From Kaistella soli (GTDB lineage Bacteria; Bacteroidota; Bacteroidia; Flavobacteriales; Weeksellaceae), in NCBI RefSeq assembly GCF_019038595.1, contig NZ_JAHOPF010000007.1, forward strand, positions 1 through 64,000: 64,000 nt of DNA, read 5' to 3'. Shown here one piece after another: positions 26,754 through 35,519 of the stretch. Position 1 is the first letter of the stretch. Every line of letters starts with the position of its first letter. The translations under genes and the position numbers were made by a program. The notes under the pieces were generated by a model that did not search any database, had not been told where the DNA came from, and was given only the letters and a program-made list of their open reading frames with translations.

Positions 26754-26816
26754 CATAAAAAAATGCCCATGGATGTCCCACAGGCAACAAAAAAAACAGC
26801 ATTCCGAAAAATGCTG
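26754..26816 (-). terminator. Tandem terminators of CBM-like protein gene
   Basis: Read on the minus strand, a CAGCATT/AATGCTG hairpin (26797-26816) with a T-run is followed by a second stem (TGCCTGTGG with CCATGGGCA, including G-U pairs, about 26764-26786) with another T-run. They protect the convergent PL1 gene from read-through. Confidence 0.75.
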
Positions 26817-26844
26817 CTTCCTGTATAAATAAATGATCCTAAAT

Positions 26845-27663
26845 TTATTTCACGATAACCTTTTGGGATTTTACTCCTTTATCCGACTGTACGTTTACGA
26901 TATAAACACCGGTTTTCAAATCAAAATTAACATCAGATTTGGTGTTAAGTGATTTTACCAGTCCGCCTGCGGTATTGTACACATTTACTTTGGTGTCGCC
27001 TGCTACTTTCGAAACGTGAACTCTGCTGCCTTCTGAGAAGATCACAGTGGAATTCTTATTTGCTGAAGTTTCAGAAGCAGCTAAAGTATTGGACGCTAAA
27101 GTGGTAATTACCGTAGCACCGCTCACCTCAATTTTGTAAAAATTAATCGCAGCATCAGTATAGATATAGAACGTTCCTGCTGATGGGATACTCGCAGTAA
27201 GAATCGCAGTATCAGCTGGCGTCGCAGAAGGACTTGTTGCCGCTGAACCGTAGAGCGTCATATCTCCGTTACTAACATAAGCTGTTCTTACAGCTCCTCC
27301 GCTTCCGCTCTTGTACCAAGCTTTTACAGTACATGCTCCATTCGTCTGAATGAAGAAATAACGTTGGGTCGGATGATAAGTTCCTGCAGATACAGCACCT
27401 CCCCCGTTGGTTTGAAATCTGTTTCCTGTACCGACATAACCGTCGGAAAAAGTAACCTGAGAAGAGTTGGTAATCGCCCCGAAATTGGAGTTGCTTGAAA
27501 TAGGATTAAGTCCTAAGCCCGCTTTTACGATTGGCGTTGTCCCAATCCCTGCATTGATCGGCCAGTTGGTTGCATCATTACTGAAGTCCCATGAGGTAGT
27601 CTGCGCATTTGCAGAGAAAACCGACAGCAGACTTGCGAATGCAACAAGTAATGTTTTTTTCAT
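26845..27663 (-). CDS. Small T9SS-secreted CBM-like protein, copy 1
   Basis: Start set at MKKTLLVAFASLLSVFSANA (27663). A module of about 170 residues (WDFSNDATNWPINAGIG ... FYIYTDAAINFYKIEVSG) precedes a T9SS sorting tail (RVHVSKVAGDTKVNVYN ... KGVKSQKVIVK). No catalytic signature is visible. The module recurs in its neighbour at 27945 and, in related form, in the PL1 and CE8 proteins, so it is probably a carbohydrate-binding module, perhaps for pectin. It has its own operator-promoter. Confidence 0.75.
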   Translation of the reverse strand: MKKTLLVAFASLLSVFSANAQTTSWDFSNDATNWPINAGIGTTPIVKAGLGLNPISSNSNFGAITNSSQVTFSDGYVGTGNRFQTNGGGAVSAGTYHPTQRYFFIQTNGACTVKAWYKSGSGGAVRTAYVSNGDMTLYGSAATSPSATPADTAILTASIPSAGTFYIYTDAAINFYKIEVSGATVITTLASNTLAASETSANKNSTVIFSEGSRVHVSKVAGDTKVNVYNTAGGLVKSLNTKSDVNFDLKTGVYIVNVQSDKGVKSQKVIVK

Positions 27664-27708
27664 AATTAATGAATTTAATAAGTTGATTTTTTTGTTATTC
27701 TGATTTAA

Positions 27709-27730
27709 TACAATCGATTGCACAAATATA
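27709..27730 (-). promoter_or_regulatory. LacI-type operator plus -7 box, CBM-like gene 1
   Basis: On the minus strand TATATTTG (27723-27730) is followed at once by TGCAATCGATTGTA (27709-27722), itself a near-perfect palindrome and a variant of TGTAATCGATTACA. Confidence 0.78.
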
Positions 27731-27879
27731 ATAACTATTTTCATACCGACTTTAATTCTGCACAATTATTTTACATTCTTCCATAAAATGTAAGATCAGT
27801 TAAGGATTCAGAAGTAATTGTGCAGACCCCAGGGATCAACCTGAATTTCTCATATTCAGCACGCTGTCATTTTTGACAA

Positions 27880-27917
27880 CAAAAAAAAGAAGCGGTATTC
27901 ATCTGAATACCACTTCT
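27880..27917 (-). terminator. Terminator of CBM-like gene 2
   Basis: Minus-strand stem GAAGTGGTATTC/GAATACCGCTTC (27889-27916) followed by T8. It separates the two paralogous genes into different transcripts. Confidence 0.85.
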
Positions 27918-27944
27918 TTATAAAACCAATAGCAAAATTTTGTA

Positions 27945-28739
27945 TTATTTCACAATTACTTTCTGAGATTTTGATCCTTTTACGGATGTTGTATTGACGA
28001 GGTAAATACCAGGCTTCAGGTCAAACGAAACATCAGATTTCGAATGCAGAGAATTCACCAAAGCTCCATTCATGGTATACACCGAAATAGCGGTAGGAAC
28101 TGAAACTTTTGAGACATATACAGTTTTACCGTTGGTGAATACTTTTTCCGCAGCCTGAGCACTCTCACCTGTCGCTAATGTGGTGGCAGTAACGGTAATC
28201 TTGGAGATATTACAGGCACTGTCTCCGTAGACATAAAGCCGTTCTGTACCTGCACTGGTTTTCTTTGCCGTGAAGATTTCTCCGGTACCTGCAGCATCAG
28301 TAATTCTCTGCCCTAAAACCGTTGAACCGTCAGTAACGAACACTGTTCTGGCAGAGCTGTTGCTTCCTGATCTGAACCACACCGTTACCGTAACGGGACC
28401 CGAAACATCAAAATAAAGATATCTTTGGCTCGGAGTGGTTGTAAATCCGCTGCTTGGATAACCTGCGCCGTTGAGCTGCAGACGGTTGACACCGGAATAA
28501 CCGTCGGTATAAGTGTAAGATGTTGCAGTAATCGCCCCAAAATTGGTAATGGTTCCGTCACCCTTGCTGAAAAGTCCCAGCTGATCAATGGTTTTGTCGG
28601 CAACTCCGGTTCCGGAATTCAGCGGCCAGTTGGTGGTGTCATTTGCAAAATCCCAGGTTTTGGGAAGGGCAATCTGCGCTTTCATGGTGAAGGTGGTGCT
28701 CATCACCCCTACCAACATAAGAAGTAAGGTTTTTTTCAT
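27945..28739 (-). CDS. Small T9SS-secreted CBM-like protein, copy 2
   Basis: Start set at MKKTLLLMLVGVMSTTFTMK (28739). It is a paralogue of the 26845 protein over its full length: WDFANDTTNWPLNSGTG, NFGAITATSYTYTDGYSG, PSQRYLYFDVSGPVTVTVW, then a T9SS tail ending KGSKSQKVIVK. As in the first copy, no catalytic motif is visible. Tandem duplication with divergence suggests two ligand specificities or dosage. Own operator-promoter and terminator. Confidence 0.75.
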   Translation of the reverse strand: MKKTLLLMLVGVMSTTFTMKAQIALPKTWDFANDTTNWPLNSGTGVADKTIDQLGLFSKGDGTITNFGAITATSYTYTDGYSGVNRLQLNGAGYPSSGFTTTPSQRYLYFDVSGPVTVTVWFRSGSNSSARTVFVTDGSTVLGQRITDAAGTGEIFTAKKTSAGTERLYVYGDSACNISKITVTATTLATGESAQAAEKVFTNGKTVYVSKVSVPTAISVYTMNGALVNSLHSKSDVSFDLKPGIYLVNTTSVKGSKSQKVIVK

Positions 28740-28782
28740 AAACATTTTTTTAAAGTACTGATTTGTTGTTATTTATATTTAA

Positions 28783-28804
28783 TACAATCGATTACACAAA
28801 TATA
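28783..28804 (-). promoter_or_regulatory. LacI-type operator plus -7 box, CBM-like gene 2
   Basis: On the minus strand TATATTTG (28797-28804) is directly followed by TGTAATCGATTGTA (28783-28796), a 12/14 match to the consensus palindrome. Confidence 0.8.
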
Positions 28805-28923
28805 GATACTTTTTTGATTTTATTGGCTTTTTATTCACTTTTTTCTGCTGTTATTAAGCATCAAGCTTGCGGCTGGCGCAAAACCCCACGTCACAACATC
28901 CATAATATCTAAACATGTAGAAA

Positions 28924-28953
28924 CAAAAAAGTGCATTCTCATTGGAATGCACT
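28924..28953 (-). terminator. Terminator of GH28-SusCD-CE8-PL1 operon
   Basis: Minus-strand stem AGTGCATTC/GAATGCACT with a following T-run, 25 bases after the PL1 stop at 28978. It closes the long operon that starts at 40005. Confidence 0.85.
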
Positions 28954-28977
28954 CATTGAAGAAAATTAAAATCCGTT

Positions 28978-30318
28978 TTAGTCTTTAATAAATTTTAAGG
29001 GAAAAGATTGGTCTCCAGCCCGCAGCCTTCCAAAATAAGTGCCTTTCGGAAGGTGAGCAACATCAACGGTCATCGTCTTACCAGAAGTATTCGGCACAGA
29101 TCCTGAATAAACCTTCCTTCCTTCTGGGTTGTAGATTTCCAGATTCATCAGTCTGTTGCGATTGACCGGAAGTTCAATATTCAGTACATCCTTTACCGGT
29201 ACAGGAAATAATTTTAACTCAGGAGTTTTTCCCGTGCTGCCTACTCCCATATTGGCACACTGTCCCGGCGTAATAACCCCGGACTCAGTCACCTGCAATG
29301 TCGCACCTGCGCCACAGCCAGGATCAGGCACGTAAGCAGCCACATTTTCTGTAGGAATGACGGTATATGCATAATTGGGCGGACTTACCGTACCGATATT
29401 GGACCCACCGCCGATCGCGCCAGCTCCGGAAAGGCTGTTGATATAATTTACGGCAATGCTGCCCCCGTCTGTGGACACATAACTTTTGAAAAATGTACTG
29501 ATTTTAGCATAGTTTGTATTTTCAACATATACCGTGGAATTTTTAGTACCGCCGCCAAGACCTAACCCTACAGCACCGGAAACATTCGTGTTGTAATAGC
29601 AGTTCAGAATATGCAGCTCAGCATTCCTTGCGCGGGGCATCCTTTCCCGGCAACCGTCGGCCCAGTAACAGCTTTGATAGGTAATGCTGTAATGTCCGTC
29701 CGCAGGCGCATCTGTGGCACTGGAACCTACAAGATTCGAAAAACGGTGATCGTTGCTTCCGCCTACTCCCCCTGCAATAGGCGCCTTCAGGTAAGTAAAT
29801 TTACACCACGAAATAGTGACATTGTCTGCAGATCCTACATTGTCAAAATTGCCGTCCTGCCCGTCCTGAAATTCACAGTGATCCACCCAGATATTGGTAC
29901 CGCCTTGGTTGGTAAGGTTATCATTTCCGTTGATGTCGTAGGCACCGGGACCTACAAAAATCAGATTTCTGATGATAACATTATTAGAGCCGCTTTTCAA
30001 ATTAAGAATCCCGGCACCGGTTTGGTTTTCATTAACCAGTTTAGCACCCGGCAGTCCGATAATAGATTTGTTGGTAATCACTGCGCTGATCTGCTGTCCT
30101 GAAGGAATCTGAATGGTTCCCGATACCAGAATGACCTTTGACCCAGCGGAAGTAATATTGGATCTTAAACTGGTAAAATCTGTCACTGTTACCGGAGCTG
30201 CATTGCCGCCACCCGTGGCCGCGGCACCAAATCCTTCAGGCGCTGCCTGATAGTAAACCTGACTGTTCATTACAGAAAATCCCATCAGCCAGATCATCAT
30301 TAAAAATACCTTTCTCAT
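28978..30318 (-). CDS. Pectate lyase PL1, T9SS-secreted
   Basis: Extracellular pectate lyase. Signal peptide (MRKVFLMMIWLMGFSVMNSQ), PL1 beta-helix (about 35-340) with GTNIWVDHCEFQDGQDG (Ca-binding Asp region), VTISWCKFTYL and CRERMPRARNAELHILNCYY (catalytic Arg), then a sorting domain (LKLFPVPVKDVLNIELPV ... FPLKFIKD). 446 residues. It is the last gene of the SusCD operon, 56 bases after the CE8 gene. The second PL1 enzyme (23905) carries extra modules absent here. Confidence 0.92.
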   Translation of the reverse strand: MRKVFLMMIWLMGFSVMNSQVYYQAAPEGFGAAATGGGNAAPVTVTDFTSLRSNITSAGSKVILVSGTIQIPSGQQISAVITNKSIIGLPGAKLVNENQTGAGILNLKSGSNNVIIRNLIFVGPGAYDINGNDNLTNQGGTNIWVDHCEFQDGQDGNFDNVGSADNVTISWCKFTYLKAPIAGGVGGSNDHRFSNLVGSSATDAPADGHYSITYQSCYWADGCRERMPRARNAELHILNCYYNTNVSGAVGLGLGGGTKNSTVYVENTNYAKISTFFKSYVSTDGGSIAVNYINSLSGAGAIGGGSNIGTVSPPNYAYTVIPTENVAAYVPDPGCGAGATLQVTESGVITPGQCANMGVGSTGKTPELKLFPVPVKDVLNIELPVNRNRLMNLEIYNPEGRKVYSGSVPNTSGKTMTVDVAHLPKGTYFGRLRAGDQSFPLKFIKD

Positions 30319-30374
30319 ACTAAGTTGTTTAAATTGAATGGATCAGATCCATTCTGCTTATATTTATTTAATTA

Positions 30375-33300
30375 TTAATCAGTTCTCAGTTTTACCGACT
30401 TTGTTCCTTTTGAATTCTGAAGGTGGATCAGCCAAATTCCTGCCGGTAGTTCAAAACTACTGTCCGATGAAACAGCAAAAGACCTCATTAAGGAGCCGTT
30501 CACTGCATATACTTTTACGGCAGTGGTGTTTTTAACATCATCAATATATACGGTGTTTCTGACGGAAAAAACCCTGGTATCCAAAACAGGTTTCACTGAA
30601 GCGCTTCCCAAAACAGTTTCGGAAAACGGATCCCAGCCGTCATTCCCTTTGGTGAAATTCAGGGTGGTAATCGCGGTTCCGTCAGTAAGTTGTGGCAGCG
30701 TCAAAAATGTTGCCCAGGCAGCCCGGTTTCCTGAATTATTCACTCCGGAAACTTCAGTGGTCCCGTATTCATACATTCCGGACGAAGTTCCGCCAAGGGT
30801 ATTTTGCCATCCAAGCGGCATAATAAGGGAAGTTCCGACAGATCCGGGGAAATCTGACACTTCAACAGTTGTATTATAAAATACGGCTTCACTGGTATTT
30901 GCAGCCCATGGACGTCCAAAATAACCGGGTTTCGAGCGGTAAACAGACGCGGTCTGAACCAGAGGCTGAGCACTGGTAACCTTACAGTTGTACATGAGGT
31001 ATCCTCTTCCTGACGTCTGCTGTGGCGCGGTAATATAAGAAAGATCGCTGCCCTGGTCGCTCGTGTTCATCACCAGATTGGTCTGATAAAACACCGCCGT
31101 CATTCCTCCGAAAATAAAATCAACTGCACCCATAACATCACCTTTGTACAGGGCGACTCTCGCTCCCTGAGCTCCGTAAAACGAATCCTGACGTCCGACA
31201 ATTCTGCAGTTTTTCAGGAAACTGCGGTCTCCGCTTCCGGTGATAGCAAGTGCAGCAGCTCTTTCTACAAGGGATTTATTCTGAACGGAAGTGTTTTTCA
31301 GATCCGTCGGTCTGGCACCAGGACTTCCTGAAGTCCACGGCACCACTACATCCTGCGATTCTTTTGCTGAAACATATTGGTTGAATGAATTCTCGAAAAT
31401 AATGCCGTCAGCTTCGAATCCTTTTGCATTCACGACCACTGTGGCATTCCAGAACGAACCGTTGGTGGTTCCGGAACCAGCGTTGGCGTATGAAAAACTT
31501 CCGTTCTCTTTATTGACATTAAGAACTTCCTGACTCCATTTCTGGTTGCTGCCCATTGAATAATAATGATATCCATGTCCGTAATAAGAGGTGATGCGCA
31601 CGGCATTGGGTGAAATATCAGTTCCTTTGTTCAGAATGGCAGTATCGGGAGAACCGGCCGCATTTTTCAAGGTGATATTCGGCTGAGATACCACAAGCAT
31701 CTCTTCATAATTTCCCGGATCAACCAGTACCGTGACTCTTTGGGTATCATTTCTGCTCATATTGGAAACAGCATTTAAAGCGGCATTAATGGTTTGAAAC
31801 TGCTTCCCGGATCCTACGGTAATTTCAGAGGCATACGCAACATTCTGAACGGTACGGATTTCAGTGAAATACGAAGTAGATCCTGCAGCGCCGCCAACGG
31901 TGATGGTCACGTTTCCGGGAACGGATCCCGGATAAACATACTCAGCCCATTCCGTTATGGATGTTGAATTGGAAGCGGTAGAATAAGTCGCACCGCCTTC
32001 GATCGAGAAGTTAGCAGAGTAATAATAGGAAACAATCACCTTCTGTCCCGGATTTACCGGAACTAGGATCGTCGCCCCTGGTTTTGCCGTTAAATGACCG
32101 GATGCAGGCACTGTTGTAACCTGTCCGTTAAGCTGCATCCCTTTATAATAAACAGTGGTAACAGAATTAACTTGCTGATCATCAAAAGACCACACATTCA
32201 CCGGATTAAAAACCAGATTTTTGGACGCCGGAGCGCCGTTGATATTCAGGTTTGAAGCAAGTGCAAGTTCCACGGGAAAATTATTCAAACCCGAAAACGA
32301 AATGCTGTATTTACCGTTTCTGAGGTTAATATTGGAAAGATCCGAAAAACTGTATGAGTATCCCGTTTCGTTAATATTCGTAAAACTAAGATTCAGTGCA
32401 TTCTGCTGTGTGGGATTTAAACCCGAAACATTTAAACTCACCAAATATTGAGGTTTGGGGCTGAAATTAATTGGAAATGTCGTATTACCCGCTACCGTTA
32501 TAATATTATTGGTGATTTGAAAATCATTGACTCCCTGTGATGAAATGGTATACTGCACCCCCGGAACAAGCTGCACCGAATAAGTGGAATTTGCCGTATT
32601 GATAACAGGATTCGGAACATAAATGCTTCCGCTTCCTGCATCCGGAGTGAACGTTAATCCTGCATTGGTAATGTTACCGCCTAAACCGGTAATACTTCCG
32701 CTAACTTCAGCCAAACTTACCGACGAAACCGAAATCAGATGCGTGAATGTTGAGGACGCTCCCACTGTGCTGAATGTTTCCCCTGTCGTGATAATATATC
32801 CGCTCGCATTGGCGAGACTTACGGTATAGGAATAACCGACCGGCAGATTAATCTGATAAGCATTCGAATTCACAGGAACATTCCAGGTTTTTCCAGCCAC
32901 ATTGGTGAAAACCAGGGAATATCCCGCAGGAATCCCACTGGCCTGACTCACATCTATGTTTCCGGAAACACTGGTATATACCGCTGCTTTCCTGTAAATC
33001 CTGTAGAAACTGGCTTTGGCCAGTGCATCATAAATAAAATAATTCCCCGCAGTTTTTGCAACAAAATTAGCTTCTGTTACCGCACCGGATGCAGCAGTGG
33101 TTGACACATTATCACTTTGCGAAGCCGGATTGGATGCATAACTGAAAGTCAGCTTTCCGGCGGTATCACCTCGGGCAATCACTTTAATTTCATCATCTTC
33201 ATTAAGATTGATTTTAAAATATCTTGCGTTCGGCTGCCCTGCGGTAACAGTAGGGATAGCGTTGCAATAAAGGCGCCCGTTATAACCGGTAACCGATGCG

Positions 33301-33593
33301 ATATTTTCATCATATCGGGTTAAAGCAGTATTGGTCGTTCTTAATCTGTCATTGTTTCCGCCGGTCCAAACCAGGTCTACAGCTGTAAAATTTGCAGGAA
33401 AGACGTTTGCTGTACTGGAACTTCCGGGCGTTATCACCGGATTGTACCAGGAATTAATAACGTTGGCATTCAGTCTATTGTTGTACTGAGCAGCATCAAG
33501 CTGCTGTCCTCCAAAATCCCATACATCGGTAAGCTGTCCGAAAACGCTCATCACCGGGAAAAGGAGAAAGAACAAGTAGAAGTTTTTTTTCAT
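30375..33593 (-). CDS. Large pectin methylesterase CE8 with CBM-like modules, T9SS
   Basis: Extracellular demethylation of pectin. Signal peptide, then a CBM-like module (about 22-205, VWDFGGQQLDA ... NYFIYDALAKASFYRIYRK), a set of beta domains (205-455), a second module (about 460-585, VWSFDDQQVNSV), CE8 beta-helix (about 590-960) with GRQDSFYG, GAVDFIFGG (catalytic Asp) and YFGRPW, and a T9SS tail (VYIDDVKNTTAVKVYAVN). At 1072 residues it is far longer than single-domain CE8 enzymes. An intrinsic terminator lies 22 bases before its ATG, between it and susD. Confidence 0.9.
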   Translation of the reverse strand: MKKNFYLFFLLFPVMSVFGQLTDVWDFGGQQLDAAQYNNRLNANVINSWYNPVITPGSSSTANVFPANFTAVDLVWTGGNNDRLRTTNTALTRYDENIASVTGYNGRLYCNAIPTVTAGQPNARYFKINLNEDDEIKVIARGDTAGKLTFSYASNPASQSDNVSTTAASGAVTEANFVAKTAGNYFIYDALAKASFYRIYRKAAVYTSVSGNIDVSQASGIPAGYSLVFTNVAGKTWNVPVNSNAYQINLPVGYSYTVSLANASGYIITTGETFSTVGASSTFTHLISVSSVSLAEVSGSITGLGGNITNAGLTFTPDAGSGSIYVPNPVINTANSTYSVQLVPGVQYTISSQGVNDFQITNNIITVAGNTTFPINFSPKPQYLVSLNVSGLNPTQQNALNLSFTNINETGYSYSFSDLSNINLRNGKYSISFSGLNNFPVELALASNLNINGAPASKNLVFNPVNVWSFDDQQVNSVTTVYYKGMQLNGQVTTVPASGHLTAKPGATILVPVNPGQKVIVSYYYSANFSIEGGATYSTASNSTSITEWAEYVYPGSVPGNVTITVGGAAGSTSYFTEIRTVQNVAYASEITVGSGKQFQTINAALNAVSNMSRNDTQRVTVLVDPGNYEEMLVVSQPNITLKNAAGSPDTAILNKGTDISPNAVRITSYYGHGYHYYSMGSNQKWSQEVLNVNKENGSFSYANAGSGTTNGSFWNATVVVNAKGFEADGIIFENSFNQYVSAKESQDVVVPWTSGSPGARPTDLKNTSVQNKSLVERAAALAITGSGDRSFLKNCRIVGRQDSFYGAQGARVALYKGDVMGAVDFIFGGMTAVFYQTNLVMNTSDQGSDLSYITAPQQTSGRGYLMYNCKVTSAQPLVQTASVYRSKPGYFGRPWAANTSEAVFYNTTVEVSDFPGSVGTSLIMPLGWQNTLGGTSSGMYEYGTTEVSGVNNSGNRAAWATFLTLPQLTDGTAITTLNFTKGNDGWDPFSETVLGSASVKPVLDTRVFSVRNTVYIDDVKNTTAVKVYAVNGSLMRSFAVSSDSSFELPAGIWLIHLQNSKGTKSVKLRTD

Positions 33594-33615
33594 AATTATA
33601 TTTTTGAGATTGGTA

Positions 33616-33662
33616 TAAAAAAAATTGCTGTCTGATTCTTATGAAATGTAAGAACAGACAGC
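33616..33662 (-). terminator. Internal terminator between susD and CE8 gene
   Basis: Minus-strand stem GCTGTCTG/CAGACAGC (33627-33662), extended by TTCTTA/TAAGAA, followed by T8. It lies inside an otherwise same-strand gene series, and no TAnnTTTG box is seen between it and the next ATG, so partial read-through is likely. Confidence 0.75.
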
Positions 33663-33688
33663 AATTGATACTGATTTATAAATATTTT

Positions 33689-35500
33689 CTAGTAACCATA
33701 GTCATTGGTGAGCGTATTGTTACTTGCGTCAAGAAATACCTGCCAGATTGGCCAGAATTGTCTGGTATCCGGATTTTTTCTGTAAAGTGCAGCGATCTTG
33801 GAATCTGAAAGTGCAGTCCAGTCCACGGACAGCCAGCCCGCACCCGGATCTGAAGTTTCCCCTCTGTTCAGTCCGTAAATAATCAGTGTTTCTTTGTCTG
33901 CGGCGTATTTGTAATAAAGTACACTTGGAACATCTGCATAAGCGCCAATTCTGTTTTTCAGATCTGTCATCGCGAGTTTTGCTTCGGCCATTTTCGCACC
34001 AAGAAGGTTCCAGCGGATCAGTGCCTGTCTTCTTTCCATTTCACCGGTAAATTCAAATTCATGTTCCTTTACTATTGCATTAAACATTGCAGTTTTACTG
34101 GAAAGTGAATTTACGTAAGCCTCCACTTTTACCGCCTGATCTGCAGGTGAGAAAGCACGCTTGCGAAGCATCTTCAGATAAACCGCAGCGGAAGCGGGAC
34201 CTTCGAGTTCATTGGCTGTTTCCGCGGCCATCAATACGACTTCACCGTAACGCATATACATTTTGTTAACACCGTCATCATTCGTTGAAGTTACTCTTCT
34301 GTTCATCCACTCGTATCTGTATTTACCAAAATACCAGCGGTTTAAAACTCCTAACTCCTGTTTTGCCGTAGGAAAACCATTGGTAAGCACTGTAGAACTT
34401 GGGTTTCCCCATTTGTACGGAACGCAGGTAACATCTCTGCGAAGATCTTTCACATCATAGTTGTAGAAAACGGTAGGGAGCGGACCGCCCTGTCCACCTT
34501 TATTGGAACCGTTTGCCTGATACTGGTCCACATTGGCATGGTTAACCGCGAAGGTAAATAACATTCTACCTCTACCTGCGCCGAAGGGGATTTCCCAAAG
34601 AGATTCTCCACCAGCGGCGGTATTTTCCTGATTGTATTTTTTCCAAAGTCCTTCAAACGACGGTTCCAGTTTTGCGGTTCCGCTATTGATCACATCCCTG
34701 CTTTCCTGCAAGGCCAAAGTGTACATTTTCTGCACGGAAAGTTCTGGATCGTTACTTCTTCGTACACCATCGGGATATTGCTGATATCCGGAAGCCGCCA
34801 AGGCCAGTCGTGCGCGCAGTCCTTTTACAAAAGCTTTATTAATTCTTTCAACAGAGGCTGTTGCAGCATTGCCATTGGGCCAGGGAACCAGCGTTTCAGC
34901 TTCGCCAAGATCTGCAATAATCTGTTTGTAAATAATATCTCTGTTGGATTTTGGCAAGTAAACAGTTTCCGGACTGATCGGTTCGAATCTTGCGGGAACA
35001 TCACCCCAGGCTTTTAAAAGGTCGGCATAATAAACCGCGCGTAAAGTAAGAGATTCTCCCAGAAGATATCCCAGTTCAGAACCCGGAGTTGGATTCCCAT
35101 AAGTTCTTAAACCACGAATACAGATGTTGGCTCTTTCAATCCCCGCATACATTCCTGTGGCCCAAACATTAGTAACTTTGTTCATTTCACTGTTGTTCGG
35201 CTTTGCATCATAAGTCGCCAAATCCGCTTTATCATTGGAGGTAGATTCCGAAGAGTTGTACCATTCCGTATCGGTATTCATACCGTACCATGGCAAAAAA
35301 CGCCCGCGGTAGGATTCGGTGTCACCAAAAGGAATTTTTACACCGTCCACTGCACCGGCTGCCAAACCTGGCGTAGAGAAGATCTTAGCTTCATCTAAAG
35401 ACGAGGGAGATTCCGTGGTGAGAAAATCATCGGCTAAATTGGAGCAGGACGCAAAAAGAGAGGTGAGCGCGAGTCCTGATATTATTAAATAATTTTTCAT
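33689..35500 (-). CDS. SusD-like pectin oligosaccharide-binding lipoprotein
   Basis: Surface glycan-binding partner of the SusC transporter. Lipoprotein signal MKNYLIISGLALTSLFASC, then the RagB/SusD fold with the TPR-containing N-terminal part (AEALTLR-type helix GESLTLRAVYYADLLKAWGD, a family hallmark) and a C-terminal segment VLMAAETANEL and ERRQALIRWNLLG. 603 residues, usual length. It starts 19 bases after susC and is co-transcribed. Ligand inferred as oligogalacturonides from context. Confidence 0.93.
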   Translation of the reverse strand: MKNYLIISGLALTSLFASCSNLADDFLTTESPSSLDEAKIFSTPGLAAGAVDGVKIPFGDTESYRGRFLPWYGMNTDTEWYNSSESTSNDKADLATYDAKPNNSEMNKVTNVWATGMYAGIERANICIRGLRTYGNPTPGSELGYLLGESLTLRAVYYADLLKAWGDVPARFEPISPETVYLPKSNRDIIYKQIIADLGEAETLVPWPNGNAATASVERINKAFVKGLRARLALAASGYQQYPDGVRRSNDPELSVQKMYTLALQESRDVINSGTAKLEPSFEGLWKKYNQENTAAGGESLWEIPFGAGRGRMLFTFAVNHANVDQYQANGSNKGGQGGPLPTVFYNYDVKDLRRDVTCVPYKWGNPSSTVLTNGFPTAKQELGVLNRWYFGKYRYEWMNRRVTSTNDDGVNKMYMRYGEVVLMAAETANELEGPASAAVYLKMLRKRAFSPADQAVKVEAYVNSLSSKTAMFNAIVKEHEFEFTGEMERRQALIRWNLLGAKMAEAKLAMTDLKNRIGAYADVPSVLYYKYAADKETLIIYGLNRGETSDPGAGWLSVDWTALSDSKIAALYRKNPDTRQFWPIWQVFLDASNNTLTNDYGY

Positions 35501-35519
35501 TTTAAATTGAATTTAGTAA

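Noticed and set aside
31291-31533. Plus-strand frames within the CE8, SusC and uxa genes
   Set aside because: They are antisense frames of clear coding sequences, without family resemblance or promoters.
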